From Taxillus chinensis (lineage: Eukaryota; Streptophyta; Magnoliopsida; Santalales; Loranthaceae), in NCBI GenBank assembly GCA_023512835.1, contig CM042092.1:45688535-45752534 (forward strand): 64,000 bases of DNA, in the 5' to 3' direction. The translations under genes were made by a program, and so were the position numbers. Below the pieces are notes generated by a model. The model saw only the letters and a program-made list of their open reading frames with translations. It searched no databases and was not told the DNA's origin. Every line of letters begins with the position of its first letter. Position 1 is the stretch's first letter. This document shows positions 21,202 through 32,022 of this stretch, piece after piece.

Positions 21202-22140
21202 CCATACTTGGATTCCTTCGTGGTGGTGTTTATAGATGATATATTGGTGTATTCCAAGACTGAGAAGGAACATGTGGAACATTTGGCAATAGTGTTACAA
21301 ACTTTGAGGGACCAGTGATTGTTTGCTAAGTTTAACAAATGTGAGTTTTGGATGCAGGAGGTTCATTTTCTTGGCCATGTAGTGTCAGCTGAGGGAGTTA
21401 GAGTGGACCCACCTAAGATTGAGGTTGTGTCTTCATGGGAGAGGCCAACCAATGTTTTCGAGATTCGTTGTTTCCTTGGTTTGGTGGGGTACTACCGTCG
21501 TTTTGTAGAGGGATTCTCCCATTTGGCAGCTCCTATGACGGCATTGACCTGGAAGGGAGTGAAGTTTGAGTGGACTGACAAGTGTCAGCAGACGTTTGAG
21601 GCTCTCAAAACCCGTTTGACCACTGCACCTGTGTTGAGGTTACCTAGGGAGAACGTCCCATATGAGGTATATTGTGATGCATCCAGGGTTGGTTTGGGGT
21701 GTGTGCTTATGCAGGAGCACAGTGTAGTAGCTTATGGGTCAAGGCAGTTGAAACCTCATGAGCAGAATTACCCTACTCACGATCTTGAGTTGGTGGCTGT
21801 CATCTTTGCCTTGAAGAGTTGGCAACATTATCTCTTGGGGGGAAAAGTTTGTGGTGTTCTCAGATCACAAGAGCCTTCAGTACATCTTTACTCAGAAGGA
21901 CTTGAATTTGAGGTAGAGGAGATGGGTGGAGTATTTGTAGACCTTTGACTTTACTCTTTCCTATACCCTAGGCAAGGGCAATGCCGTGGCTGACGTGTTG
22001 AGTAGGAAAGGCAAGGCCGAGGTGGCAGTGAGAGAGTGGAAGCCGATGGAGCAATTGGCGATGTTGCGGTCCGCAACCTATTGTTCATGATGGTAGGACA
22101 AAGGTGAGTCCTATTATTGTAGTGCCTGAGTTGTATCGCG
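21202..22140 (+). pseudogene. pol: RT (continued) and RNase H, Tekay copy 2
   Basis: It resumes exactly after the solo LTR and TSD with [19 protein letters not shown], so both catalytic Asp residues of RT are kept. A TGA at 21316-21318 replaces Arg before [10 protein letters not shown]. The rest, to 21948, reads as one frame through the thumb and into RNase H ([15 protein letters not shown]). A one-base insertion near 21838 and a TAG at 21914-21916 (Gln) follow. Confidence 0.85.
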
Positions 22141-23560
22141 CATCCGGGAGGGACAGTTGGGTTACATTGAGTGTGAGGTTCTCCGTGCCCGTATTGAGGC
22201 TAGTGAGCTATCCGAGGACCGGACGAAGGGTCCCGAGCATGAGTTGTTTTTTTAGGGGCGGCTAGTAGTGGCTTCTTCTCTCAAAGATGAGGTGATGACG
22301 GAGTTTCATCGGTCTAGAGTTGTTGTGCATCCAGGGGGTACGAAGATGTACCATGCGCTTCAAGGGCATTTTTGATGGCCTAGGATGAAACGTGATGTAG
22401 TCGCTTTTGTTTCGAGATGCCTCACTTGTCAACAGTGAAGGCCGAGCACCAGCCGCCACCGGTATGCTGCAACCATTGCCGATAGCCAAGTGAGACCACA
22501 TAGCGATGGACTTTGTGACTGGTCTTCCACTAACCACTGGGAGGAAAGACATGCTTTGGGTAATTGTGGATCGACTAACCAAGTCAGCCCATTTTCTTGC
22601 CGTTCGAGAGCGGGATTCCATCGGGACCTTGAGTCAGCTTTATGTGAACAAGATTGTGAGACTGCATGGGGTGCCATCGTCGATTGTGTCTGACAGAGAT
22701 TCGCGGTTCACTTCCCATTTTTGGGCAGGCTTGCAGGAGGCTATGGGGACAAAGCTTAATTTGAGTACAGCCTTTCACCCTGAGACTGACGGTTAGACAG
22801 AGAGGACGAATCAGACATTAGAGGACATGTTAAGGGCTTGTGTGCTAGATTTTGGGGGTTTATGGGAAACTCACCTTCCATTGGTGGAGTTTGCCTATAA
22901 TAACAATTATCAGGCATCCATTGGGATGGCTCCTTTTGAGGCATTGTATGGAAGACCATGCCGATCACCTTTGTGTTGGACCGAGGTAGGAGAGGCAGCC
23001 CTCTTGGGACCATAGTTGGTTCAAGAGGTTACTAAGAAGGTCAAGTTGATTCATCAGCACTTGTTGTCCACGCAGAGTCGATAGAAATCGTATACAGATT
23101 AGCGGCAGCGACCTTTGGAGTTTTCTGTGGGAGATCATGTGTTTCTTCGTGTTTCTCCACGTCATGGACATCGACGGTTTGGGAGAGGTTCCAAGCTATC
23201 TCCGCGGTTTATCGGTCCTTTTGAGGTTATGGCTCGTGTGGGGCCGTGGCCTACCGGTTAGCATTATCACCGCGGTTGAGTCGGGTGCACAATGTGTTCC
23301 ATGTGTTCTAGTTGAGGAAGTATCGTCCCGACCCCACTCATGTGATCGATTGGGGGACATTGGATATTGAGGATGACATGTCCGTTGTTGAGGCCCCTAT
23401 CCGTATACTGGATCGGCGGGAGAAGATTTTGCGTGGTCATGCTATTCCTTTGGTTCGTGTCTTTGTGGCAGCACCGTGGCATTGAGGAGGAGACATGGGA
23501 ACGTGAGTCCATGATGTGTGAGCAGCACCCATAGTTGTTCGGGGATGAACAATCTTAGGG
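22141..23560 (+). pseudogene. pol: Integrase and chromodomain, Tekay copy 2
   Basis: The HHCC region (22300-22440) contains a Trp-to-TGA change at 22373-22375. The DDE core is in one frame at 22506-22796 ([24 protein letters not shown]). It ends at TAG 22794-22796, in [12 protein letters not shown] sequence. More TAG codons, each where copies 1 or 4 have CAG, lie at 23013-23015, 23082-23084, 23100-23102 and 23309-23311. The chromodomain region is at about 23355-23520 and contains a one-base insertion near 23460. Confidence 0.85.
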
Positions 23561-23891
23561 GTGGGAGGTGGCTTTTGGCCAAGAGTTAGTGATGAGGTTT
23601 TATGTGTTTGTATTCGTGATGTGTTTTGTATTATCCTTGTTAGACATGTATTTGTATTTGTGATGTGTTTTGTGATGGATTATGTGGTTATGAATGCATT
23701 GTGATGCATGTGGTTACGAATTGTGGTGGTGCTTTGTGAGTTTGCGGACGTATGTCCTGTGTTATGTTGTGTGCGGTGTATAACCCATTTTGGGTGTTGT
23801 GGCTTGCCGTTTTTGCTAATGGGTAGCATGTGTGTGTTTTTCCTCGCATGTTGTTTCTTTTCGAGGATGAAAAGTCTTAAGGAGGAGAGGA
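23561..23891 (+). other. 3' spacer, hairpin and polypurine tract, Tekay copy 2
   Basis: The pol-end hairpin is degenerate here (ttgttcggggatgaacaa, about 23537-23554). The second hairpin, cttttcgaggatgaaaag, lies at about 23858-23875. It is followed by tcttaaggaggagagga up to the LTR. The stretch between them is GT-rich and non-coding. Confidence 0.75.
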
Positions 23892-24074
23892 TATAGAGAC
23901 CCGTGTTTTGGGATGTGAGGAGTTAGTCACAGTTATGCCTTTTGAGTGGCAATTGTTGGGTTTTTGGGGGATTTCTTCCCACACTCTTTAGCTAAAATAC
24001 CTTGTATGTTGATGGCCAAGCTTGAGGCAAGAGATGAGCCCAAGAGGGAACCTTTAGGGGGTGCACGTGACAAT

Positions 24075-24300
24075 GCACGTGATATGGGGATATCACGGGC
24101 AGTGGTGTTTTTGCTTGGGAGGCTTCCAGACATTGTTATAAGGCTTGGGGCAAAATCCTAGAGTATTTGGAGGTGCACGTGATATCCCCATATCACGTGC
24201 AAGGGGATTTTTGCTTGCCTGCCTTCTTCATGATTCAAGGAACCTTGGGGTAGAATTTCACATCATTCGGAGCTGCACGTGATATAGAGATATGACGTGC
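24075..24300 (+). promoter_or_regulatory. Three U3 inverted-repeat modules, 100 bp apart
   Basis: Modules at 24075-24100, 24175-24200 and 24275-24300 each have a GCACGTGATAT left arm, a 4-nt spacer (GGGG, CCCC, AGAG) and an ATATCACGTGC-type right arm. The middle one is perfect and the other two have one mismatch each. The exact 100-bp start-to-start spacing is striking. Confidence 0.75.
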
Positions 24301-24433
24301 ATTATGGCGTGCAACCATGTGTTTTGCACCATTACCTTGGTTTTGTGATTCTAATAATCTTTCCCTAAAGGGGCATGTTTAGATTGTGAGTATTTTGTCT
24401 TGTGCGGATGCGGGAAGGTTGTAGCTTTGTTTG

Positions 24434-24549
24434 ATCAAAACTACGTCGTTTTGATCTTTGGGGTTCACATGATTAAAACTATGTCGTTTTGATCTGGGGT
24501 TCACTTGATCAAAACTACGTTGTTTTGATGTCGAAGTGTCTATATAAAG
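24434..24549 (+). promoter_or_regulatory. LTR promoter with three ACGT-core palindromes and TATA box
   Basis: Palindromic elements lie at 24434-24455, 24472-24493 (two changes) and 24508-24529, spaced 36-38 bp apart. The TATA box CTATATAAAG is at 24540-24549. Copy number is three here and two in copies 1 and 4. Confidence 0.7.
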
Positions 24550-25815
24550 AGGTGGAGGTCTCTTAGGTTTAGGTTTCTTTTCCTTAGCCGCCGGGGCCTT
24601 CACGATAGAGAGAGAGAGAGAGAGAGGCAAGAAGAGCTTCTGATCGTTGTTGCTGGGGTGGTTGCTGTGGTGAACGGCGTTTGGCGTGGAAGCAAGAGCA
24701 TGAAGGATCCTTGAGGTAGGGGTTCTGTTCTTCCTTGGACCTATCCCAGGGGTATGGCCTTGTGGTAGGCGATTTGTAATCTGGCTATATTATATGTAAA
24801 TCCATATAAGTGTGATCTCCTATATGGATGTTGGCCTTCAATGGCGTGTATGTGTTTGATATTATGCCAGGTGAGGCCATGCGTGTTATGTGTTTGATAT
24901 TATGCCTATGAGGCCATGCATGTTATGTGTTTGATGTTATACCGGTGTGGCTATGCTTGAAAAGTGTTTGACGTTATGCTAGTGAGGATATGCATGCTAA
25001 GTGTTTGATGTTATGCCGGTGTGGATATTTATGTTAAGTGTTTCTTGTTATGCCTGAATGGGCGAGATGTATGTTAAGTGTTTGGTGTTATGTCAATGAG
25101 ACTAACTGTGGAGCCTAAGAGCCCGAGAGGCTAAGGCAATGTCTCGTGGAGCCTAAGAAGCCTGAGAGGCCGAGGCAATGCTTGTGTACCTGAGGAGCCT
25201 GAGAGGTCAGGTAATGTCGAGAGACCGACCGGGGTGCCCGAGAGGCCGAGTTAATGCCGGTGGGATTGACCGAGGAGACTTTGTGGCTGAGGCAATGGTT
25301 GTACTTGTTTTGTGGCTTGTTGTGTATAGTATTGATTATGACCTGTTTAAAATGTAATTGCCACGACACCGCACCTATGCACATCTTCATGTAGATGGTA
25401 GGAGCATGGGATGGGTTGGGAGACATGATCCCTGCTAAGGTATGGTTGCTCACCCCTCCTCTTGTGTTGTTTTCTTCGGGGACCTACGGGCATTAGGTGG
25501 GAACACCAAGGTGGGAGACAGTTCTTTTTGTGGCTTTGTGTAATGTTATTTGTGTTATGTAATCTGTTGAGGCCTTGTAACCCCAGGTGGGGAGATATTG
25601 TAATGAGGTTTGAAATGTAATAAAGGCATGTGGTTTGGTTGTAAACGTTTATGGTGGTTTGAATTTATTAAATATATGATTTTGTCTTTCGAATATATCT
25701 TGTGGAGGTGTAAGTTGTCCTGTGGGAATGTTGTATCCTACCCCCTTATCCACCGCGTGGGTAAAGGGGGGAGTCACGAACCGTTTCCTCGGGTTGGAAA
25801 TCCCGGGGCATGACA

Positions 25816-27332
25816 CGCACTTCGTCATTGAACTCCATCCCCAGCACCATGGGATAGTCGTCCATTGGCACCATGGAGAGATTCACCTTGTCTCTCCATT
25901 CGCCAATAGTTAGCTCAACACCTCGAGCAACGCCGTGATTGGACCGGCACTAGAGTTCACTACCTTCAGCCTAGCCCATCTCTTCCTTGCAGCTATCCCC
26001 GCTCTACGAGATTCCTCCATTTTGATGAAGTTGTTGGTTGCACCCGTGTCCACCAAGGCCTTAGTTTCTAGGTGGTTAGCCTTAACAAGCACGTACATGC
26101 GCCCTTTCTCATCCAAGATGGTGGCACCTCTACCTTCACCTTGATTGCATTGAGGAGTTGCAAGGAACCAAGTCTTGGATCCCTCACATCCCTCCCTTCT
26201 TCTTCGTTGATCATCGCCGAGTGCTTGGAGCGCTTTGGGCACTCGAACGCCTTGCGAGGGCCTTCACAAAGGAAACAGGAGATCCTTGCCTTGTGAGGGC
26301 CATTCACGAAATGTTTTGGGCGAAAGTCCTTAGATGGTTGGTCTCCCTTTTCCTTCACTTCGGTTGTCTCCCCCCACGTTTCTCCTTGTGGAACCTGTTC
26401 GCCTTGGAAGTCGATGAAGAACCGGTGGCCTTCTCTGGTTTCTTGTACTCAATGAGTGATCGGCCACCGCCATGGCCGACGCTAGGTCCTGCACACTCCT
26501 CGCTGTGGCTCCAACTTTGCCCATTGTTGCAATCCGTCCATGAAGGAAAATAATGAATCCTTCGCAGACATATCCGGGGATCTCCAATATTAGCTCGGAA
26601 AATTCACCGTGCCTTTGTGGGTAAGGCGCCGAAGTTTCACCCGGGACTCGTTCTCCGCATTCCGGGGGATAGAATTGGCCCTTGATCTTCCGCTTAAAAT
26701 CCACCCAATTGTTGATGACACATAAGACGCACTCCTTGTCGGCTATCGTCGCCTCGACCACACCATAGCCGAATCGACAAAGTATAGTGGAGCAATCTTC
26801 ACCTTCATTTCCCCGTCCACAATATTCAAGGCATCGAAGTCTTGCTCCATGGTCCAATGGAAGTTGTCTAACTCCCTCGCATTCTTTGACCCACCATAGG
26901 TCTTAGGCTTTGGCATGTCAATTTTGGAGTTGGAATGGCTGCCAACGCTACCTTGGGTGATCACCATCTTACATAGAGACCATTCCACCTTGATCTCTTT
27001 GATTTCCTCCTTCATCGCCAGGATTTGGGACATGAGAGAATCCTTCAAGCCCTCAAACCAAGAGTTCATGTCATCCATGACGGAGTTGAGAAGCCCTTGC
27101 ATCCTCCCATAGCATTCATCACCCTTGACTCCAGCCTTTCGATGCTCCCAGGTGTGCTCCTCGATCAACTCCATCTGGTCGGTTAACGCCAACTCCACTT
27201 TGGCTAGCCAACTCTCCCATGGACATATTTCACTCAAAATGGACTTGTCTCTCTTCGTTCCTTAGCATTGTGCTCCTTCTCGCGGCCTTCATGGCCAACA
27301 CCACTAATGACAACAGATCCTCCGTTTGTCAT
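25816..27332 (-). pseudogene. gag-pol: gag and protease of a second Ty3/Gypsy family
   Basis: On the minus strand a likely gag start codon lies at 27332-27330 (MTNGGSVVISG). A frameshift near 27235 is followed by a 165-residue frame with a helical N-terminus and the capsid motif PKPKTYGGSKNARELDNF. It continues with further frameshifts near 26750 and 26400. A knuckle-like CFLCEGPRKAFEC (about 26275-26315) has Arg where His is expected. The protease is at 25910-26242 with intact ALVDTGATNNFI, then YPMVLGMEFNDEVR. The frame is cut at 25816 by the end of the copy-2 LTR, so RT, RNase H and integrase are absent. This gag type differs clearly from the Tekay copies. Clade assignment within Gypsy is uncertain. 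Confidence 0.8.
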
Positions 27333-27382
27333 TTTGCACCGTCTCAAAGCTTTTGTTTGTTACACCGAACTTGGCACCAAAC

Positions 27383-27396
27383 GTGCTCGATACCAC
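27383..27396 (-). other. PBS of the second Gypsy element
   Basis: The minus strand reads AGTGGTATCGAGCA directly after the LTR end, the tRNA-Met type PBS with one base missing relative to TGGTATCAGAGC. The same one-base-short form occurs in the minus-strand Tekay element at about 16020. Confidence 0.75.
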
Positions 27397-27539
27397 TTGT
27401 CACGCGGTCGGCCTTTATCGCAGCTTAACCCGTGCGACACCTAGTTCCCACTGCTCGTACGAAGGAATGCTAGGTCACCCTAACTCGTCGTGTTGGAAAT
27501 ATAGGATTTGATGAAGCTGCCTCAAATAGTCTAACTCCA

Positions 27540-28365
27540 GGAGACTCGAAGAACCGACGGTCGTAGAGTCGGAGAGTCGAAGGTCGTAGAAGTGAAACCG
27601 TCATAGGACGCATTGGCAAGAGACTCGTAGACTCGTAGAGTCCGGAGACTCAAGGCGAAATAGTGACAGAACATTGCGACTCGTAGATCCAGGGTCGAAG
27701 GTCGTAGAGTCATGGTACGGAAAAAAAGTGTTACTGTAAGCATCAACGAAGTTCGGAGACTCGTAGAGTCGAAGCGGTGTTAAGAACAGGAACCAACGCT
27801 AAATAACTCGTAGACTCGTAGAGTCCCCACAAACACTTCAACTCACGGATCTTTCAATTGCCACTTAATTCGAAGACTCGTAGAGTCGTAGGGTTGAAAC
27901 CATCGAACACCGTTAAGAAAAATGGACTCGTAGACTCGTAGGTTGAAGGTCGAAGAATCGACGCCGTAAAGACTGGCAAACAAATGAAATCGTAACTCAA
28001 GAGTCGTAGAGTCGTAGACTCATAGACTCAAGGGACACAATCACTATAAAGAAACCTGCCATACTTCCGGACTCGGAGATCGAGGGCGGAGAGTTGGAGC
28101 TAAAGGGTCGTAGCTATAAAGGAACTCGGTTTATGAACCTCTCGTGAAAGACTAAGGAAGAAAACGAAGTTGAAGACTCGTAGAGTCGAAGCTTTTCGAA
28201 CCACCTAGTCAAATATAGTAAACCGAGAGACCCGAAGGTCGTAGGCCCGTAGAGCTAGAGTCGTAGACTCGTAGCTCCAATAACGAGTAGATCAGTTGTA
28301 ATCGAAGAAGTCACTCTAAGTGCTATTCGGAGAGTCGCAGACTCGTAGAGTCGTAGATATTAGTT
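27540..28365. repeat. Array of GACTC-GTA-GAGTC mini-hairpins
   Basis: Over about 825 bp the motif gactcgtagagtcgtag and its variants recur more than ten times, for example near 27632, 27756, 27809, 27876, 27996, 28174, 28268 and 28338. GACTC and GAGTC are reverse complements, so each unit can fold into a 5-bp stem with a GTA loop. The spacing is irregular. Beyond the gap (28866-28950) the theme changes to GGGTC paired with GACCC around tacgaactac. Confidence 0.75.
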
Positions 28366-28865
28366 NNNNNNNNNNNNNNNNNNNNNNNNNNNNNNNNNNN
28401 NNNNNNNNNNNNNNNNNNNNNNNNNNNNNNNNNNNNNNNNNNNNNNNNNNNNNNNNNNNNNNNNNNNNNNNNNNNNNNNNNNNNNNNNNNNNNNNNNNNN
28501 NNNNNNNNNNNNNNNNNNNNNNNNNNNNNNNNNNNNNNNNNNNNNNNNNNNNNNNNNNNNNNNNNNNNNNNNNNNNNNNNNNNNNNNNNNNNNNNNNNNN
28601 NNNNNNNNNNNNNNNNNNNNNNNNNNNNNNNNNNNNNNNNNNNNNNNNNNNNNNNNNNNNNNNNNNNNNNNNNNNNNNNNNNNNNNNNNNNNNNNNNNNN
28701 NNNNNNNNNNNNNNNNNNNNNNNNNNNNNNNNNNNNNNNNNNNNNNNNNNNNNNNNNNNNNNNNNNNNNNNNNNNNNNNNNNNNNNNNNNNNNNNNNNNN
28801 NNNNNNNNNNNNNNNNNNNNNNNNNNNNNNNNNNNNNNNNNNNNNNNNNNNNNNNNNNNNNNNNN
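28366..28865. other. Assembly gap, 500 N
   Basis: Exactly 500 undetermined bases, probably a fixed-size scaffold placeholder rather than a measured length. It sits beside the hairpin-rich array, a likely cause of assembly failure. Confidence 0.98.
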
Positions 28866-29557
28866 AACCTTCAAACTACGGGTCTACGAACTACGACCCT
28901 ACGAATTACGAACCTTTGACCTACGAACTACGGGTCTACGAACTACGACCCAGAACTTCGGATTTTCATTAGTTTGACCCAGTAATGCGCCCAGGGTACT
29001 CTTCATTGTCGTTTTTGCCTGTTCTTTGTCTGGAACACGCCCAGAAACTCCCAGACGCTGACTAACACCCCTATTTCGCAACAAACTACGATATCTACCT
29101 CAAAACGCGTCCAGAACGCCTCTAAATCGTGCAGAAACAATAGAAACACGTATAAAATTCCAGATTTCCAGAAATCTAGATCTAAACCCAGATTTTCGTG
29201 GTTGACTTATCAACCCTCATGAAAAACACAGTTAATCAACCCCAAAATCACAGAAACATATATCCACAATGATATAAAATAGTTCCTGACCACAGATCTT
29301 ATGTTAAACCATTATATCTAACCCAAAATTGGTTTTCCCCAAATTCTAGGGTTCATGCTCAATTTCATAAATCATGATAAATTCGTGCAGATCCAAAACA
29401 AGAGAGAGATAAGAAGTTCAAGGACACCTACTTGAAGTGAATCTTTGCGCTCCACGAACCCAAATCGCCCCAAATCGCCAAGGCCTCCAAGCTCTCTCCC
29501 TCTCAAACGCACAAACATGAAACGTAAAATGAAAGCTTCTTTTTCTTTTTTTTTCAG

Positions 29558-29640
29558 CTATTTATATTTATGCCAGTCAACTGACCTAGTCAACCATTGA
29601 CCCAGTCAATAATTGACCTCCCAACACAAAAATTGACCTC
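29558..29640 (-). promoter_or_regulatory. LTR promoter: TATA box and W-box cluster
   Basis: On the minus strand TATAAATAG lies at 29566-29558. Upstream, six TTGAC cores (either strand) lie at 29576-29580, 29589-29593, 29597-29601, 29605-29609, 29613-29617 and 29633-29637. TTGAC is the core of the WRKY-binding W-box. More gtcaa cores continue to about 29825. WRKY control is inferred from motif density only. Confidence 0.6.
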
Positions 29641-29929
29641 CAAGGCCCCAAACTCTAAATTGAGTCAAACTACAGTCAAAACGCTCGAAATGACGAGCCC
29701 AACACTAGAATAATATTATTACACCCAAATGACTGCCCAAACGCAAAGTCAACCAATAAAACCCGAAAAGTCAATAATCGGGTCAAATGGGGCCCCAACT
29801 CAGAATCGGGCCCAAGTACAGTCAAAATGCTCACATCGACGACTACACTACCGTCCAGATAGTTACATTCCCATAGAATGACTATCTCTCAAAACTACCC
29901 AAATATGAGTCTTTATAGGTTCGACGGGC

Positions 29930-30772
29930 GGTCCACCAGGAGGTTGTTTGTGTTGTGGGGATCCAGGACACTGGAAACGGGAGTGCCCCTGGAGACATTT
30001 GACCTGCCGCACTTGTGGGCAAAAGGGGCTCCTAAGCAGAGTGTGTCGTAGTAGAGGCAGTACGAGTGGTGCTGGAGGGGTAGCACAAAGTGTCCGAGGT
30101 GACACCCCGTTTAGAGCTCCAGGGGAGAGACCAGCCCATCAGTGGCAGGGCGGTCAGGTAGGATCCAGTCAGTCTAGACCTTAGGGGAGGCCAGAGAGGC
30201 AGCCACAGGGAGGTAGCGGGGCCCAGAGTGGGATCCGTACAGAGGAGAGAGGATAGAGGAGTGAGGCTACTGGTAGTGCAGCTCAGGGCAGAGTGTTTTC
30301 CTTGATCACGGCACTGCTGGAGGAGGCAGAGGTTCCATCCTCAACCACCGAGGGCGGGGTAGGACCTTCAGTTGTACGAGGTACGATTTTGATTTCATAC
30401 ACACTTGTATCTGTTTTATTTGATATGGGTGCATCGTGTTCCTTTGTTGCTGAGTCTGTAGTGGATAGCCTTGACTTAGAGAGTGGTGCGGCTGAGAGGC
30501 CACTGTTTATTGAATCACCAGTGGGTGGTGTCTACGAGGTACAACGGGTGTGTCGCGAGTGTATTCTCACCGTGGGTGATGTGGAGTTGTCCGTTGACTT
30601 ATATGTAATGCCTTTGAGGGCATTTGATTTGATTTTGGGCATGGATTGGTTGAGAACCTTCCAAGCCACTATTGATTGTTATAGACGGTGGGTATCTTTT
30701 GTGTCACCGACAGGGCTTCCTTGCACCTTATTAGGTGAATGGGATCGCGAGGCGAGTTGAGCTGGACCGATA
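29930..30772 (+). pseudogene. gag-pol: gag zinc knuckles and protease, Tekay copy 3
   Basis: Knuckle one, CCGDPGHWKREC, is intact (about 29950-29985). Knuckle two, CRTCGQKGLLSRVC, has Leu where His is expected. A TAG near 30182 interrupts the linker. The protease frame (30293-30760) has LFDMGASCSF, so the catalytic DTG has become DMG at about 30421-30429. The [10 protein letters not shown] block is kept. A TGA at about 30758-30760 separates it from the RT frame. Confidence 0.85.
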
Positions 30773-32022
30773 GTGGAGCAGTGGGGCGCCATTACTCATA
30801 AATTAGCAGCACTCACATTTACAGAGGGGAATATCGAGAAGAGAGTGTGGCCAGTGGTCGTGGACCAGTTCCAAGACGTGTTTCCAGAGGAGTTGTGGAG
30901 TTTACCACCTGAGAGGGGTATAAAGTTTTGCATTGAGCTACTACCGGAGGTAGGGCCTATCTCGCAGGTGGCCTATCGGATGGGGCCAGTGGAGTTGAGA
31001 GAGTTACAGAAACAGCTAGAGGAGCTAGAGGGAAAGAAATTTATTTGGCCGAGTACTTCGCCTTGGGGTGCTCCAGTGCTTTTTGCTAAGAAAGCAGATG
31101 GGACATTGTGGTTATGTATTGATTACCGAAAACCGAACCAAGTAACGGTGAAGAACAAGTATCCATTGCCTCGGATAGATGATTTGTTTGATCAGTTGAG
31201 CGGGGCTCAATGGTTTTCAAAGATAGATTTGAGATCAGGGTATCATCAGTTGAGAGTCAGGAAGGAGGATGTCCCAAAGACCACTTTTCGGTGTCGATAT
31301 GAGCATTATGAGTGGTTGGTGATGCCTTTTGGGCTCACTAATGCACCAACAGTATTTATGCAGTTAATGAACTACGTGTTTGCTCCTTACTTAGATTCTT
31401 TTGTGGTGGTGTTCATTGATGACATCCTTGTGTACTCTAAGACCAGGTTGGAGCATGAGGAACATTTGGCAGTGGTCTTCCAGACCTTGATGGGGCATCA
31501 GTTATATGCCAAGTTTAGTAAGTGTGACTTTTGGATGCAGGAGGTGCATTTCCTTGGCCATGTGGTATCAGGTGGAGGAGTCCGAGTGGACCCAGCTAAG
31601 ATTGAGGCAGTATCATCGTGGAGGAGGCCAGTGAATGTGTTTGAGATCAGGAGCTTTTTAGGCTTGGGTATTATCTGCGCTTTTTGGAGGGGTTCTCCCG
31701 TTTGTCGGCACCTCTAACAGCATTAACTCGGAAGGGGGTCAAATTTGAGTGGACTGATAAGTGCCAGCATACTTTTGAGACATTGAAGGCCCGGTTGACT
31801 ACTGCGCCAGTGTTGAGGCTACCACGAGAGGGGGTGCCTTATGAGATATATTGTGATGCATCCAGAGTAGGCTTAGGGTGTGTGCTGATGCAGGAACGCA
31901 ATGTAATTGCATATGGTTCGAGGCAGTTGAAACCTTATGAATTGAACTACCTCACGCATGATTTAGAGTTGGCAGCAGTGATCTTTGCCTTAAAGAGTTG
32001 GCAGCATTATCTTCTGGGGTAA
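30773..32022 (+). pseudogene. pol: RT and RNase H, Tekay copy 3
   Basis: The longest RT frame in the window (30773-31717) covers [33 protein letters not shown] and the catalytic [12 protein letters not shown] without a stop. A small deletion near 31665 in the GYYRRF region shifts the frame. Thumb and RNase H continue at 31684-32022 with [15 protein letters not shown]. They end at TAA 32020-32022, where relatives read on into KFVVFSDH. Confidence 0.88.

Larger units (their letters stand above)
18095..25815 (+). mobile_element. 5'-truncated Tekay element (copy 2)
   Basis: It starts inside the gag-protease linker (homologous to 35340 of copy 4) and runs through pol to a complete 3' LTR (23892-25815). 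The 5' LTR, PBS and gag are missing. RT is split by a solo LTR at 19304-21196. Its right end joins a minus-strand Gypsy gag-pol fragment. The pol frame carries at least eight CAG-to-TAG stops plus frameshifts, so it is long dead. Confidence 0.88.
23892..25815 (+). repeat. 3' LTR of Tekay copy 2
   Basis: It starts TATAGAGACCCG, a mutated TGTAATGACCC, and ends CCGGGGCATGACA (1924 bp). It belongs to a distinct subfamily. It has three inverted-repeat modules with GCACGTGATAT arms, three promoter palindromes, and AGCCTGAGAGGC-type minisatellite sequence (25110-25290) in place of the CCCGGG repeat. Confidence 0.9.
27398..29917 (-). repeat. Long LTR of the second Gypsy element, with assembly gap
   Basis: The plus-strand left end TGTCACGCGG touches the PBS. 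The right end ctttata corresponds to an LTR start TATAAAGACTC on the minus strand. The related LTR at 63179 begins TGTAGAGACTC and matches for more than 120 bp, which supports the boundary. U3 has a W-box cluster and a TATA box at 29558-29566. The transcribed part holds the GACTC/GAGTC hairpin array. A run of exactly 500 N at 28366-28865 means the true length is unknown. Treating both sides of the gap as one LTR is an inference. Confidence 0.6.

Noticed and set aside
27540..28365. Possible satellite or centromeric tandem array
   Set aside because: The GACTC/GAGTC units have irregular spacing and no fixed period, so it is not a classical satellite.
28320..28919. Long frames spanning the N run
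   Set aside because: They exist only because N cannot create stop codons.
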